This document shows positions 32,330-41,570 of a DNA stretch of 64,000 nt, in pieces. Location of the stretch: positions 4,526,001 through 4,590,000 of the forward strand of contig OY829383.1 in the NCBI GenBank assembly GCA_963691835.1, written 5' to 3'. Within the stretch, counting starts at the first letter, position 1. Every line of letters begins with the position of its first letter. Source of the stretch: G963691835 sp963691835 (GTDB lineage: Bacteria > Pseudomonadota > Alphaproteobacteria > Thalassobaculales > Thalassobaculaceae). The translations under genes were made by a program, and so were the position numbers. The notes beneath the pieces are model-generated. The model ran no database searches. It was not told the DNA's origin and saw only the letters and a program-made list of their open reading frames with translations.

Positions 32330-32797
32330 ATGAAAATGGCTGTTGATAGCAATGCCGGAACCAAGATTTTCATTGGAAGCGTCGCAGACGAGACCATCGT
32401 CAGTCAGGCGGATTTCGAGGGTCTGTCCTATGTCGAGATTGGCGAGATCGACAGCGCGGGCGGCTTCGGCGACACCGCATCGACTCAGAACTTCACGGCA
32501 CTGAGCGACCGCCGGGTCCGGAAGATCAAGACGACTTTCGACGCCGGAACGATGGACATCACGTGCGGATACGATCCGAGCGACGCCGGGCAGAACGCGC
32601 TCCGAGCCGCGCTCCTCAAGGACGACAACTACGCCATCAAGATCGAGTTCGACGACGGCACAAGCTCGGGCACGACCTTCTATTATCGGGGCCTGGTTAC
32701 TTCGGCGAACATCGACTCGGGTAATGCGGAGAACGTCATCCGCCAGACCTTCCAGGTCCAACTCAACAGCGCGGTTGTTCAGGTCGCGGCCGCCTGA
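32330..32797 (+). CDS. Major tail tube protein
   Basis: 155 aa; ATG at 32330 with AGGAG upstream. The opening AGTKIFIGSVADE and the strand pattern FEGLSYVEIGEIDSAGGFGDTAS, VRKIKTTFDAGTMDITCGYDPSDAGQNALRAALL and YYRGLVTSANIDSGNAENVIRQTFQVQL are typical of siphovirus tail tube subunits (beta-sandwich with a helix). It polymerises into the tail tube around the tape measure protein. Confidence 0.9.
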   Translation: MKMAVDSNAGTKIFIGSVADETIVSQADFEGLSYVEIGEIDSAGGFGDTASTQNFTALSDRRVRKIKTTFDAGTMDITCGYDPSDAGQNALRAALLKDDNYAIKIEFDDGTSSGTTFYYRGLVTSANIDSGNAENVIRQTFQVQLNSAVVQVAAA

Positions 32798-32810
32798 TTG
32801 GAGATAAGCA

Positions 32811-33170
32811 ATGACGAGTAATCTCAACGGCGACAACGTCGTCATCGAAACCGCCGGCAAAACCTACACCCTGAAGCCCACGCTGAAGGCATCAATGCGT
32901 CTCGACAAAGAGCTTCGCGGATTCCAGCAGGGTCTTCGCGACCTAATGGCTCTGAAGCTTCATACCGCGTTTGTTATCGTGACTGTCGGAGCGGGCATCC
33001 GGGGAGAGGACGACATCAAGAAAATGCAGGAAGACCTTTATGACTTCGGCATTGTGAAGCTCTCGGGGCCCTGTGCGGAATACCTCGGCATTCTGATGAA
33101 CGGGGGAAAGCGGCCAGATGAGAACGAGGGCATTGCTTCGGACGATGAGGACGACGCGGGAAACGACTGA
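32811..33170 (+). CDS. Tail assembly chaperone, short form (G-like)
   Basis: 119 aa. A GTA-type tail chaperone: NVVIETAGKTYTLKPTLKASMRLDKELRGFQQGLRDLMALKLHTAFVIVTVG, then a linker and acidic end (DENEGIASDDEDDAGND). Its last codons contain the slippery heptamer GGGAAAC, from which a -1 shift joins the downstream frame. As in lambda G, most ribosomes should stop at the TGA (33168). It helps load the tape measure into the growing tube. Confidence 0.85.
   Translation: MTSNLNGDNVVIETAGKTYTLKPTLKASMRLDKELRGFQQGLRDLMALKLHTAFVIVTVGAGIRGEDDIKKMQEDLYDFGIVKLSGPCAEYLGILMNGGKRPDENEGIASDDEDDAGND
33158..33164 (+). other. Programmed -1 frameshift slippery site GGGAAAC
   Basis: The heptamer is in the required phase (G GGA AAC in the zero frame) and lies 3 bases before the zero-frame stop TGA. 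The -1 frame is open to 33409. This is the standard signal of tail chaperone genes. Confidence 0.85.
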
Positions 33171-33409
33171 CCCAGGAAGAGTACTGGACCCAGCTCTTTG
33201 AAATCGGGACCGGGGTCCTCGGGTGGACGCCGAAAACCACGATGAAGACCCCGATCCCTCATATCCTAACAGCGTATGAAGCAAGGGTGGAGTGGGTCCA
33301 GAAGACCTCTCCCATGGGCCTTTTCGGCGGCAAAACGAAACCAAAGGAAAAGACCCGAGCGGCAAAAGACGCGGAGTTGTTCACGTTCCTTCAGGCGCGC
33401 TCAATATGA
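33164..33409 (+). CDS. Tail chaperone frameshift extension (GT-like domain)
   Basis: It has no own start and is reached by -1 slippage from the preceding gene; the fusion would be 199 aa. The 81-residue extension reads LTQEEYWTQLFEIGTGVLGW and then TPIPHILTAYEARVEW, like the second tail chaperone domains of GTA-type phages (W..L...G..LGW.P......I..A). The basic tail (GGKTKPKEKTRAAK) is typical. Its small molar excess relative to the short form sets the correct chaperone ratio. Confidence 0.85.
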   Translation, partial: RLTQEEYWTQLFEIGTGVLGWTPKTTMKTPIPHILTAYEARVEWVQKTSPMGLFGGKTKPKEKTRAAKDAELFTFLQARSI

Positions 33410-33432
33410 AAAACAAAGAGAGAACACGAAGC

Positions 33433-33464
33433 GAGGGCGCCCCAATTTGAGGCGCCCTCTTTCG
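33433..33464 (+). terminator. Rho-independent terminator after the tail chaperone
   Basis: GAGGGCGCC (33433-33441) pairs perfectly with GGCGCCCTC (33451-33459), followed by TTTCG. It would stop late transcription before the tape measure gene. Confidence 0.78.
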
Positions 33465-33527
33465 TGCATGCGTCGGTGAGTGGTACGATTATGTACTGAC
33501 GGACATCGATAACCTGTTGGAAAATAT

Positions 33528-33670
33528 AGCTCCCCAAAACTGGGGAGCCATATTGGCCGCCGGTCGCTCGTGTTGGCGAGCAGGGCTAACTCGTTTCCAA
33601 GGTTTTCACCGGAACGGGGGAAAACCTCGGCAATTCGGGCTGCCGAGATCTCGGCAGCTATATTTTTCAG
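33528..33670 (+). repeat. Structured repeat block, copy A (143 nt)
   Basis: The block aligns without gaps to the reverse complement of 49257-49399; my hand count gives about 30 differences in 143 positions. It contains a GCTCCCC/GGGGAGC hairpin (33529-33548), a GGTTTTC...GAAAACC hairpin (33601-33626) and a perfect 20-bp palindrome (33639-33658), and ends TATTTTTCAG. A small ORF crosses it in both copies, but changes are not concentrated at third codon positions, so a structural RNA or DNA element is preferred. Confidence 0.75.
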
Positions 33671-34145
33671 AGACTTGCGCGCCGCTTCATCTCTACAAAT
33701 CGGTTGACCGACAACGGATGGTGGGTGGCTCCGCAGTTTTGCGGAGCTAGATTTTTCAGGGAGTTAGTGGCATCAAAGCCGCCTTTAGGCTGTTTGGTGC
33801 TATCGCGCCATGCCACGCCCCTTTGACTGCGAGCAATGTGGCTCCTGCATTTTCAGGAACCTCTGATTCCATTAGTCATTTTGCGGATTGCACGATGGCT
33901 CCTCAGAATTGAGGGACCAGCCTTACCAGCAAGTTATTGATAAACAATGCTGCTGAAAATTCAGCAGCCGAAAGAATCGCGCCGACGCCATCCTCTGCCG
34001 GTCAGCTGCCCGGACGTGGAGCTTGGCCAGGGTCTCAAGCGCCCCCTCGATGAGCCCCGAGACGCTGTCGTGGTTGTAAGCCGCCCGGCCCACCGCCTAA
34101 ACCATCACCGTCACCCCGCTCAACCGAGCGAGTGACCCCAAGGTA
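33671..34145 (+). other. Non-coding hairpin array (remaining units)
   Basis: Further hairpins of the same style follow block A: GCTCCGCA/TGCGGAGC (33728-33747), TCCTG/CAGGA (33843-33858), CCTCA/TGAGG (33901-33914) and a GCTGCTGAA/TTCAGCAGC palindrome (33949-33968). Several share a GGCTCC flank, and two are followed by a near-identical AGCTA(T/G)ATTTTTCAG. No credible protein is encoded from 33410 to 34195. Confidence 0.65.
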
Positions 34146-34180
34146 AACAGCCCTCTTTCTTCGGAAGGGGGCTGTTTCCG
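34146..34180 (+). terminator. Second terminator, directly before the tape measure gene
   Basis: AACAGCCC...TTTC, TTCG loop, GAAG...GGGCTGTT with G-U pairs, then TCCGTTT. It ends only 16 bases from the tape measure start, so that gene needs antitermination or read-through, or a promoter within the terminator region. Confidence 0.72.
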
Positions 34181-34195
34181 TTTCAGGAGGTATTG

Positions 34196-37100
34196 ATGGC
34201 AACAGCTGAACAGCTCTTGATCCGGATCGATGCGACCACGGAACAGCTACGCCGCGAGTTGAAGCGTGCGGATCAGGCTGTTGCGGGTTTTGAGCGTGGT
34301 GTGAAGCAAAACTTGTCCGGCCTGGACCGGGCTTTACAGCAAACCAATGCCGGCTTCATTGCGGTGCGTCGAGCCACAGCCGGGCTCGCGGCCGCCTTCG
34401 CCGGCTTTAAGGCGGCGGGTCTGATTAAGGGCTTGGGTGACAGCGCTGACCAGACGCGGTTGTTGCAGCAACGCATCAACAATCTGGCAAGAGACGTCAC
34501 GGCGTTTGATCGGCTTGCGGAAAGCGCCAACGACCTTGGCGTTGACATCCAATCGGCTGGCGACTCCTTCGCCCGGTTCTCAATTGCAGGCCGGCAGGTT
34601 GGGCTTACGACGGAAGAGGTGATCAAGCTCAATGAGGTCGTACTACAGCTTGGCAGAATCGGTGGCGGGTCTACGCAGCAGCTAAACGCCGGCGCGATCC
34701 AGCTGTCCCAGGCCCTGGCCAGCGGACGGCTTCAGGGTGATGAGTTGCGTTCGATCCTGGAGAACATGCCGCTGCTCGCTGAGCGTTTGGCGGACGAAAT
34801 CGGTGTCGGCATTGGCCAGCTCCGGGAGTTGGGTCGGCAAGGCGAGTTGACCACAGATGTTGTGGCCGGGTCGCTTCTGCGTGCGGCACAAGACGTCAAT
34901 GAAGAGTTCAAGCGGTTGCCTCGCATCATCTCACAAGCGGAGGCGGAGTTATCCAACGCGCTGGATGGGCTGACGGTAGAGATCGACGAGGCTTTTGGGA
35001 TCTCGGACTCGGTCAGGCGCGCCTTGGTGAATACCGCTGACCTAGTCTTCGATATCGCACGAACCATCAGGTTCATTCGAGGGGAAGAAAGTCTTTCAGA
35101 CCTTCGGCTAGAGCTCTCAGAAACAACAGATCAAGTATTGAAGCTCAACAAGGCAAGAAGCGACGGTAAGAACGCGGAATTCATTGAGGGCGTCGGGGTA
35201 ATCACCGATGTCGAAGGGAAACTGAACGATCTTTACGAAAGACGGCGAGCAATACTTGAGAAGATCGCCGTCATGGACCCAGGGCGACGCCGGGATTTCT
35301 TCGATAGCGACGCTGGCAGTTCAGGCAGCGGTTCGTCTGGTGCAGACGAGGTCCGTGTCCTGGCTGAGGTCAGCGACGCCTATGGCGTTCTGTCCAGGCG
35401 GATAGCGACAGCCCAACGAGAGATGAACATCTACACGGCAAGCGGCCTGGAGTCGCTGGAATTCGAGCGCCTCATGCGGGATGCATTTGAGGCATCGGAG
35501 GCCGCAGCCAAGGCTTACAACAAGGCGAACAAAGAGGCGATTGAGAGCGGGCAGCTTAGATCAAAGAGCGTCGAAGATTTCCTTCCGTTTGCCCGTGATG
35601 CGGTCCTTGTCGAGGACGAGCTGAAGCGCGCCTTAGAGGCCGGGGCAAAGGCACGGAAGATCGCCAACGACAATATGCGCGCCGGCGAAGCCATCACGCG
35701 CGAGGTCAGAACAGCCGAAGAAGCGTATGCGAATGAGGTTGAGGATCTGGAAAGGCTTCTTCGAGCGGGCGCAATCAGCCAAGAGACGTTCAACCGGGCG
35801 GTGGCGGAGGCCAACCTGTCCCTTCGTGAGGCACAGATCGAAGCGAGCGCCTTCGCCTCCGCAGTCAATGACGCTGTCAGTCAGATCGAAGACAACTTCC
35901 AGGAGTTGTTCGCCGATATCTTCGAGAACGGCCTGAACGGTTTCGAGGATTTCGCAGACGGCATCCTGGACATCTTCAAGCGCCTTGCCGCGCAGATCGC
36001 CACGCAGTTCGTGATCGGGGACATCCTTGGCTTGGGCACGCCCACCGGGCTCCTAAGTGGCGGGGCCGGTGTAGCGGGGGGGCTCGGGTCTATTATCTCG
36101 CCTACGTCCGTGCTGGGCGATCTCCTCGGCCTTGGTGGTGGATCTTCGTCTGGGTCGTCCCTTTCAAACATCCTCGGGATTGGGCGCCACGCCACCTCTT
36201 TCGGTTCCGCCCTGGCGAATGGACAGTTGTTCAACCTTGCTCCAGCAGTTCAAGACTTCGCCTTTTCCTCTGCCGGCGCAACACTTGGTCTGTCCGCGCC
36301 GCTGACTGCTGGACAAACGCTTGCGCTCTCCGGGCCCCTCGCGGGGTCGTCCCCGGCGGCTCTGGCCGCGAATGGCCTTTCGGCCGGTGGCGCCCTCACC
36401 TCGGCGGGTAACACGGCGGTACTCGCGGCATCGCAACTCGGGTCTCTTGCTGTAGCGCCGCCGCTGGCGTTCCTCGCCCTCGGCTTCATGGAAGCGCTGT
36501 CCAACACGTCGTCAGGCCCTGCCGTGGGCACCAACTTCGACACGGCAGGTGGGCGGATCTCGGGCTTCCGCGTTACCACGGACAACGGGGGCTCGTCCGA
36601 GCTTGGCAACGCGCTCGGCGAGGCCATCCAAGCGGTCGTAAACTCCGCCCTGGACCGTTCCGGGGGTAGCCTGGTCAACGGTGCTTTCGACGGCGAGGTC
36701 GGATTTGCCAATGGCCGCTTCGGGTCCTCGATCATCATGCCGGGCATCGCCAGCCAAGATTTCCGGGGCTACGACTCCACCGGGATCTTCGGGATCACCG
36801 ACGATCTGCGAAAGAATTTCGGGCGCCGGGGCACGGACGAGGAGTCCATGTGGGGCGCGATTGTCGACTTTGTTTCTCGCAACTTCATCGACGCCCTGGA
36901 CCGGGGGTTGATCGACGGCGTGTCGGACGAGGCCGCCGCCACGATGAGGATTGGGTTCGGCAACCTAGCCCGCGCCGCCGCCAACGGATTTACCGAGGCG
37001 GACTTTGAGCAAGCAATCGCGGACATCGACTTCATCGCTGGGTTTGACGTGCTTGCCGAGGGCCTGCGGGATGTTGCCGACACAAGCGTGACCGCAGCCG

Positions 37101-39616
37101 ACCGGCTGACCCTGGCCGCCGAGAGCCAGGAGGCGTTCAACGCCAGCCTAGAGGCGGTCCGTTCCGGTGCGCGCACCTCGGCGGCGGAGTCGGGCTCCCC
37201 GCTGGCCGGGATCTCGGATTTTGTGGATCAGGCCGTCCGGGTGTTCGATCCCCAGGGGCCGTTGTCCTTCCAACTTCGGATGCTGCTTGAAGGCAATCAG
37301 GACGGCACCGTATCGGAGAGCTTGACCCGGCAGATCGTATCCAATGGCCGTTTCGGGTTCACAACGGACCCCACCGTTGCCATTGGTGCCGGACCGATCA
37401 ATGGACGTGGTGGCCGGGACATCAACCTGGAGCCGAACGCCGACCAACTGTTTTCGATCCTTGCCTCCAACATCAACGACGACGCCGGGTTCCAGCGGCT
37501 TGGGCGCAACGTGACCAGCGGGTTCCAGGAGACCCTGCGGGGCGATCCAACCACGCTGTTCCAGCAACTGGGCGACTTCGATCTCTTCGGGGTCAACTTC
37601 ATCAAGAACCTCGACCTCTCCTCCGTTGAGGAGGCCGTGTTCGATGTGTTCGGTCCGGACGGCGAGTTCGTCACGACGTTCCGGAATCAGTTCGAGCGCG
37701 CCGGGGATCAGGTCGACTACGTGTCGCTCACCCGCGATCTGGTCAATACCCTGATCGAGGCAGGCGCCCAGGTCCCAGATGATCTGCCGGTCGACCCCTT
37801 CTTCCTGGATGGCCGGGACCGTGTGGTCGAGGCGCTGAACATCGCCAAGGATCAGGTGGAGGCCTACTTCGCGGGCGTGACCGAGACCATCAGCGAACAA
37901 ATCGATGGGCCGCTTGCGCTGTTCGAAGAGATCGTTCCGGCGGTGTCCCCGCTGGTGACGCAATTCGAGGAGATCAAAGCCCAGGTCGAGGCAACGGTCC
38001 CGGACTTGGAGGCCCTGAACAAGGATCTGGCCGCCTTCGGGCAGGAACTCATCAACGTGGGCCAGATCACCACCGACGCCATCAACAGCGCGCGGAACGC
38101 GACCCAGGACGAGTTCCTGGCCGGGTTGGGTATCGGGGTCAGCAGCGACGGCACCCTGTCGGGCTCCACCATCGACTTCGGCGGGATCGGCACCCTGGCC
38201 GAGACCATCAAATCGCTCGACCTCAACAGCGCGTCCCTCTTCGAGGTGGACGAGCGGGGGCTGTTGCCCCAGGTCCAGGGGCGGATCGACGATCTGCTCG
38301 TGGAGGGCATCAACGCCCTGCTTGGCCAAGCGGAGTCGTACAGCGACACGCTCGCCCAGATCGAGAACGTGTTCGGGGACCGCATCGCGGGGCTTCTTGG
38401 CATCGTCGGCGACCAGTCTTCAGGGCCCGCCAACGACAACACGGATCTCGTGGAGACGGAGGCGGCGGTACTGGCCTACGAGACCCAGGCTCTCATCGAT
38501 GCCGAGCTTGAGCTGATCGACACCCGTCGGGCAGAACGCGACGCGATAGAGGAGACGGTCGACAACCTGCTCTCAAGTGTCGGCAGCCTACGGAACGCGA
38601 GTGCGGATCTCCGGATGGATCGGAGCCTTTCAACGTTGTCGGTGGCCGACCAACTCGCTGAGGCGGAACGCAGGTTCGAGGACGCCTTCGGTTTAGCCAA
38701 TGACAGCGACCCGACCGATGATGAAAGTCTCGCCGCGGCGACCGAACTCGGAGGGCTGGGGCGTGAGTTTCTGGAGGTGTCGCGGGCATACAACGCCTCG
38801 ACCGACGCCTATGTCGAGGACTTCAACCGGGTAACCTCGGCGCTGGACGCAACGGCGAACACTCAAGAGACCATCGCGAACCAGCAGCTCAACCGGCTGA
38901 CGGAGATCCGCGATCTACTCGGCGATTGGGCGGAGGGCAATGACACTCCGACCTACGTGAGCGCCGGGAATGGCCAGTATGTTGGCACCGGAACCGGCGG
39001 CCTCCCGGCTGGATATGATCTTGGCTACAACCCGTCCCGCGCGGTGGAGATCTATCAGGCGCTTGACGCCGCCGGGCTCCCGCTACCGGACGGCTTTGGC
39101 GAGGGGCAGTTGACCGCCCTCCGTCAGTCGAACGCTGGTGTCGATGCGGTGGTTCGGAGCATCGTCGGGTTTGCGGACGGCGGGATCATGACGTCAGCGG
39201 GTGCCGTCGACCTGATGCGGGGCGGTATCGCCAACGACGCACACCTTGCCGTCTTCGGCGAAGGCCGGACGCCGGAGGCGTTTGTGCCGCTACCCGATGG
39301 CCGGCGCATCCCGGTGGATCTGCGGATGGCGACGGAACGCCGGTTCGACGACCTCCACCGGATGCCGACCTACAGCCAAACCGGAGAGCCAGGGCTCGGC
39401 AATAAGGAGCTTGCCGCCGCGGTTCAAAAACTCACGGCTGAGATCTCCGGCCTTCGCGCCGAGAATGCCGCACTATCATCTCGTCTCGCCAAGGTATCGA
39501 TGACCGGTGCAATTGAGATCCGCGACGCGGTCACCGCTGGTAATCATCAGCGCGCGCGGATGGTCGGCAGCACCCAACTGATGCAGGCTGCGCCCAAGCC
39601 CCGCAAGGTTGGCTGA
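34196..39616 (+). CDS. Tape measure protein
   Basis: 1806 aa; ATG at 34196 with AGGAGG five bases upstream. The N-terminus is the TMP_2 domain (RIDATTEQLRRELKRADQAVAGFERGVKQNLSGLDRALQQTNAGF, GRLQGDELRSILENMPLLAERLADEIGV). Gly/Ala-rich hydrophobic stretches at about residues 600-760 are probable membrane-inserting segments used for DNA injection. Long helical repeats fill the remainder, and a final QKLTAEISGLRAENAALSSRLAKV is a coiled coil. It sets tail length and is the longest gene of the prophage. The antisense ORF within it (37148-38329) is a codon-bias shadow. Confidence 0.95.
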   Translation: MATAEQLLIRIDATTEQLRRELKRADQAVAGFERGVKQNLSGLDRALQQTNAGFIAVRRATAGLAAAFAGFKAAGLIKGLGDSADQTRLLQQRINNLARDVTAFDRLAESANDLGVDIQSAGDSFARFSIAGRQVGLTTEEVIKLNEVVLQLGRIGGGSTQQLNAGAIQLSQALASGRLQGDELRSILENMPLLAERLADEIGVGIGQLRELGRQGELTTDVVAGSLLRAAQDVNEEFKRLPRIISQAEAELSNALDGLTVEIDEAFGISDSVRRALVNTADLVFDIARTIRFIRGEESLSDLRLELSETTDQVLKLNKARSDGKNAEFIEGVGVITDVEGKLNDLYERRRAILEKIAVMDPGRRRDFFDSDAGSSGSGSSGADEVRVLAEVSDAYGVLSRRIATAQREMNIYTASGLESLEFERLMRDAFEASEAAAKAYNKANKEAIESGQLRSKSVEDFLPFARDAVLVEDELKRALEAGAKARKIANDNMRAGEAITREVRTAEEAYANEVEDLERLLRAGAISQETFNRAVAEANLSLREAQIEASAFASAVNDAVSQIEDNFQELFADIFENGLNGFEDFADGILDIFKRLAAQIATQFVIGDILGLGTPTGLLSGGAGVAGGLGSIISPTSVLGDLLGLGGGSSSGSSLSNILGIGRHATSFGSALANGQLFNLAPAVQDFAFSSAGATLGLSAPLTAGQTLALSGPLAGSSPAALAANGLSAGGALTSAGNTAVLAASQLGSLAVAPPLAFLALGFMEALSNTSSGPAVGTNFDTAGGRISGFRVTTDNGGSSELGNALGEAIQAVVNSALDRSGGSLVNGAFDGEVGFANGRFGSSIIMPGIASQDFRGYDSTGIFGITDDLRKNFGRRGTDEESMWGAIVDFVSRNFIDALDRGLIDGVSDEAAATMRIGFGNLARAAANGFTEADFEQAIADIDFIAGFDVLAEGLRDVADTSVTAADRLTLAAESQEAFNASLEAVRSGARTSAAESGSPLAGISDFVDQAVRVFDPQGPLSFQLRMLLEGNQDGTVSESLTRQIVSNGRFGFTTDPTVAIGAGPINGRGGRDINLEPNADQLFSILASNINDDAGFQRLGRNVTSGFQETLRGDPTTLFQQLGDFDLFGVNFIKNLDLSSVEEAVFDVFGPDGEFVTTFRNQFERAGDQVDYVSLTRDLVNTLIEAGAQVPDDLPVDPFFLDGRDRVVEALNIAKDQVEAYFAGVTETISEQIDGPLALFEEIVPAVSPLVTQFEEIKAQVEATVPDLEALNKDLAAFGQELINVGQITTDAINSARNATQDEFLAGLGIGVSSDGTLSGSTIDFGGIGTLAETIKSLDLNSASLFEVDERGLLPQVQGRIDDLLVEGINALLGQAESYSDTLAQIENVFGDRIAGLLGIVGDQSSGPANDNTDLVETEAAVLAYETQALIDAELELIDTRRAERDAIEETVDNLLSSVGSLRNASADLRMDRSLSTLSVADQLAEAERRFEDAFGLANDSDPTDDESLAAATELGGLGREFLEVSRAYNASTDAYVEDFNRVTSALDATANTQETIANQQLNRLTEIRDLLGDWAEGNDTPTYVSAGNGQYVGTGTGGLPAGYDLGYNPSRAVEIYQALDAAGLPLPDGFGEGQLTALRQSNAGVDAVVRSIVGFADGGIMTSAGAVDLMRGGIANDAHLAVFGEGRTPEAFVPLPDGRRIPVDLRMATERRFDDLHRMPTYSQTGEPGLGNKELAAAVQKLTAEISGLRAENAALSSRLAKVSMTGAIEIRDAVTAGNHQRARMVGSTQLMQAAPKPRKVG

Positions 39617-41166
39617 TGCTGGCCTTGGAGATAGCAGCGCTGGACGCGACGGGTGTTCGGCGAACGCTTCGGTGGGCTACTGGCGCGGGAATGACAACGA
39701 AGCCAAGCGATCTTCCGGCAAACACCACATTCTTCCCCGGCGTGATCCAGCCGGGCCGTATCACCCGGTCACTGTTCCGGCCCACCGGCGAGACCTTCGG
39801 CACATCGGACCTAAACTTCGGGGTTGTCGAGGTCGCCAATGACGGCGACTGGGACCCCTTGTTGGGATGGGCTTTCGATGGCCGAACCATCACAATCCGC
39901 CGCGGCTCCGTTGGTGATCCGTTCCCGGCCGGGTGGACGGAGGTTCTCACTGGCCGGATTGACGGCGTGGAGTTCGGTCAGCGGACGATCACGTTTTATA
40001 TCCGGGACGCCCAAGCGGACGTGTTCGAGGCGCTGCTGACCGAGGAGACCTTCGCGGGGGACAACACGCTTCCGGCCGGTATCGAGGGCACGGCTGACGA
40101 CGTCAAAGGGCTTTATAAGCCCGTCGCCTACGGCACGGTCAGAAACGCCCAGGCCACCAATGTGAACACAGCGCTGTTCATCCATCAGCATCGGGTGCCG
40201 ACTGATCTGTCCGTGGCCACGTCGGCAGTATACGACCGGGGTGTTCTGTTAACCCAAGAGGCCGACTACGGCGCGCTCGCCGACATTCAAACCACGACGC
40301 CGTCACCCGGCGCGTGGAGGGCTTACGAGGGCTCCCATACCGAGGGCGCATATCTTCGCTTGGGCTCGCGGCCCGACGCCCTTGTGACCGTGGATTTAGC
40401 TGTCGGCACCCCCTCAGAACGAACCGCAGCCCAGGTGCTGCGCCGGGTTCTACTCGACGCCGGGGTCGACAGTGCCGCCATCTCAGGTGTCGACGCCCTA
40501 GACGCCGTCGTGTCCTACGGTGTCGGCTACTACAACACCGAGAGCGAGACCCGCGCCAAGGACGTCTTGGAGATCGTTGCGGCTTCCGTCCACGGCTATG
40601 TGATCGCCAAGCGCGACGGCACGTTCGCAATGGCCCGCCTGTCGGCGCCCGCCGGGCAGTCCAAGACGACGTTCGGGGTATCGGACCTCCTCGACCCCTC
40701 AAACGCGCTCACACGCATCACCGGGCCGATCGAAGGCATACCGGTCTACCGGGTCACTGTCCGCTATCAACGCAACTGGACGCCTCAAGAGGGCGAGGAA
40801 ATCGACCGCTCAAGCGTCAGCCAAGCCAGACGTGAGTATCTCCGTCAGTCGTATCGTTCAATCACCGTGACGGATGACAAAATCAAGGCACGGCATCCGT
40901 ATGCGCGCGAGATCGACATCGAGACGGTGATCGACACCGAGGCTGACGCTACCGAGTACGCCGGCTTCCTGTTGTCGCTCTACGGCACGCGCCGCGACAT
41001 CTACACAATCAAGCTCGATGGCCCTCGCGCAGGCGGGGTCGACCTCGGCGACGTGATCACCCTCCAAGTCCCGCGCTTCGACCTCACCCGGGGTAAGCAA
41101 TTCGTCGTGACCGGGATTGACGAAGATCTTGGCGAGAACACCGCAACCATCACGCTCTGGGGATGA
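39616..41166 (+). CDS. Distal tail/baseplate hub-like protein
   Basis: 516 aa, start overlapping the tape measure stop by one base. It combines an N-terminal beta domain (FFPGVIQPGRITRSLF, GWAFDGRTITIRRGSVGD), a middle with QVLRRVLLDAGVDSAAISGVDALD and a C-terminal part ending QFVVTGIDEDLGENTATITLWG. This layout (hub-like beta-rings with GDVITLQVPRFDL) corresponds to tail-tip hub proteins placed after the tape measure. No peptidase motif is seen. Exact family not identified. Confidence 0.72.
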   Translation: MLALEIAALDATGVRRTLRWATGAGMTTKPSDLPANTTFFPGVIQPGRITRSLFRPTGETFGTSDLNFGVVEVANDGDWDPLLGWAFDGRTITIRRGSVGDPFPAGWTEVLTGRIDGVEFGQRTITFYIRDAQADVFEALLTEETFAGDNTLPAGIEGTADDVKGLYKPVAYGTVRNAQATNVNTALFIHQHRVPTDLSVATSAVYDRGVLLTQEADYGALADIQTTTPSPGAWRAYEGSHTEGAYLRLGSRPDALVTVDLAVGTPSERTAAQVLRRVLLDAGVDSAAISGVDALDAVVSYGVGYYNTESETRAKDVLEIVAASVHGYVIAKRDGTFAMARLSAPAGQSKTTFGVSDLLDPSNALTRITGPIEGIPVYRVTVRYQRNWTPQEGEEIDRSSVSQARREYLRQSYRSITVTDDKIKARHPYAREIDIETVIDTEADATEYAGFLLSLYGTRRDIYTIKLDGPRAGGVDLGDVITLQVPRFDLTRGKQFVVTGIDEDLGENTATITLWG

Positions 41167-41169
41167 CAC

Positions 41170-41565
41170 ATGGCCAGCACCCTCCTATCCACGCAGGTCA
41201 CTTCCGATGGCACGGCCGTGACCGATGCGGCTACGGACTTCGGCAAAATCACGGCGCTGAATATCCAATGCAAGTTCACAGCCGGGTCGGGCGGTACGAG
41301 CTTCAAGGTCTACCTGCAGACGCGCGTGGACGGCTCCAACTGGTATGATATCGCTTGCTTTGCCTACACCAATGCCGACGCGGTGCAATATCAGTCCGTG
41401 AACGCCCAAGCGGCGGTTCTCACGCCGGTGGCACTCACGGACGGCGCACTCGCGGACAACACCGCCGTCTCGGGCTTCATTGGTGACGCGCTCCGGGTCA
41501 AGCATGTGACCACCGGCACCTATACCGGCGCCGCTGTGGTCGTCGCGGTCGACGCGAAGAACTGA
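41170..41565 (+). CDS. Small beta-rich tail protein
   Basis: 131 aa. Opens MASTLLSTQVTSDGTAVTDAATDFGKIT and shows an immunoglobulin-like or jelly-roll strand pattern (FKVYLQTRVDGSNWYDIACFAY, VKHVTTGTYTGAAVVVAVDAK). It resembles the head-region protein at 29170 in strand order, so both may be paralogous virion surface proteins; that is inference. Confidence 0.68.
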   Translation: MASTLLSTQVTSDGTAVTDAATDFGKITALNIQCKFTAGSGGTSFKVYLQTRVDGSNWYDIACFAYTNADAVQYQSVNAQAAVLTPVALTDGALADNTAVSGFIGDALRVKHVTTGTYTGAAVVVAVDAKN

Positions 41566-41570
41566 CCCCC

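Noticed and set aside
33517..33750. 77-codon ORF over structured block A (and its counterpart 49105-49410)
   Set aside because: The conserved part is explained better by shared hairpins; substitutions fall equally on all codon positions and the two frames end in different ways.
37148..38329. 393-codon leftward ORF in the tape measure gene
   Set aside because: Antisense shadow produced by codon bias; rich in simple composition and lacking a ribosome site.
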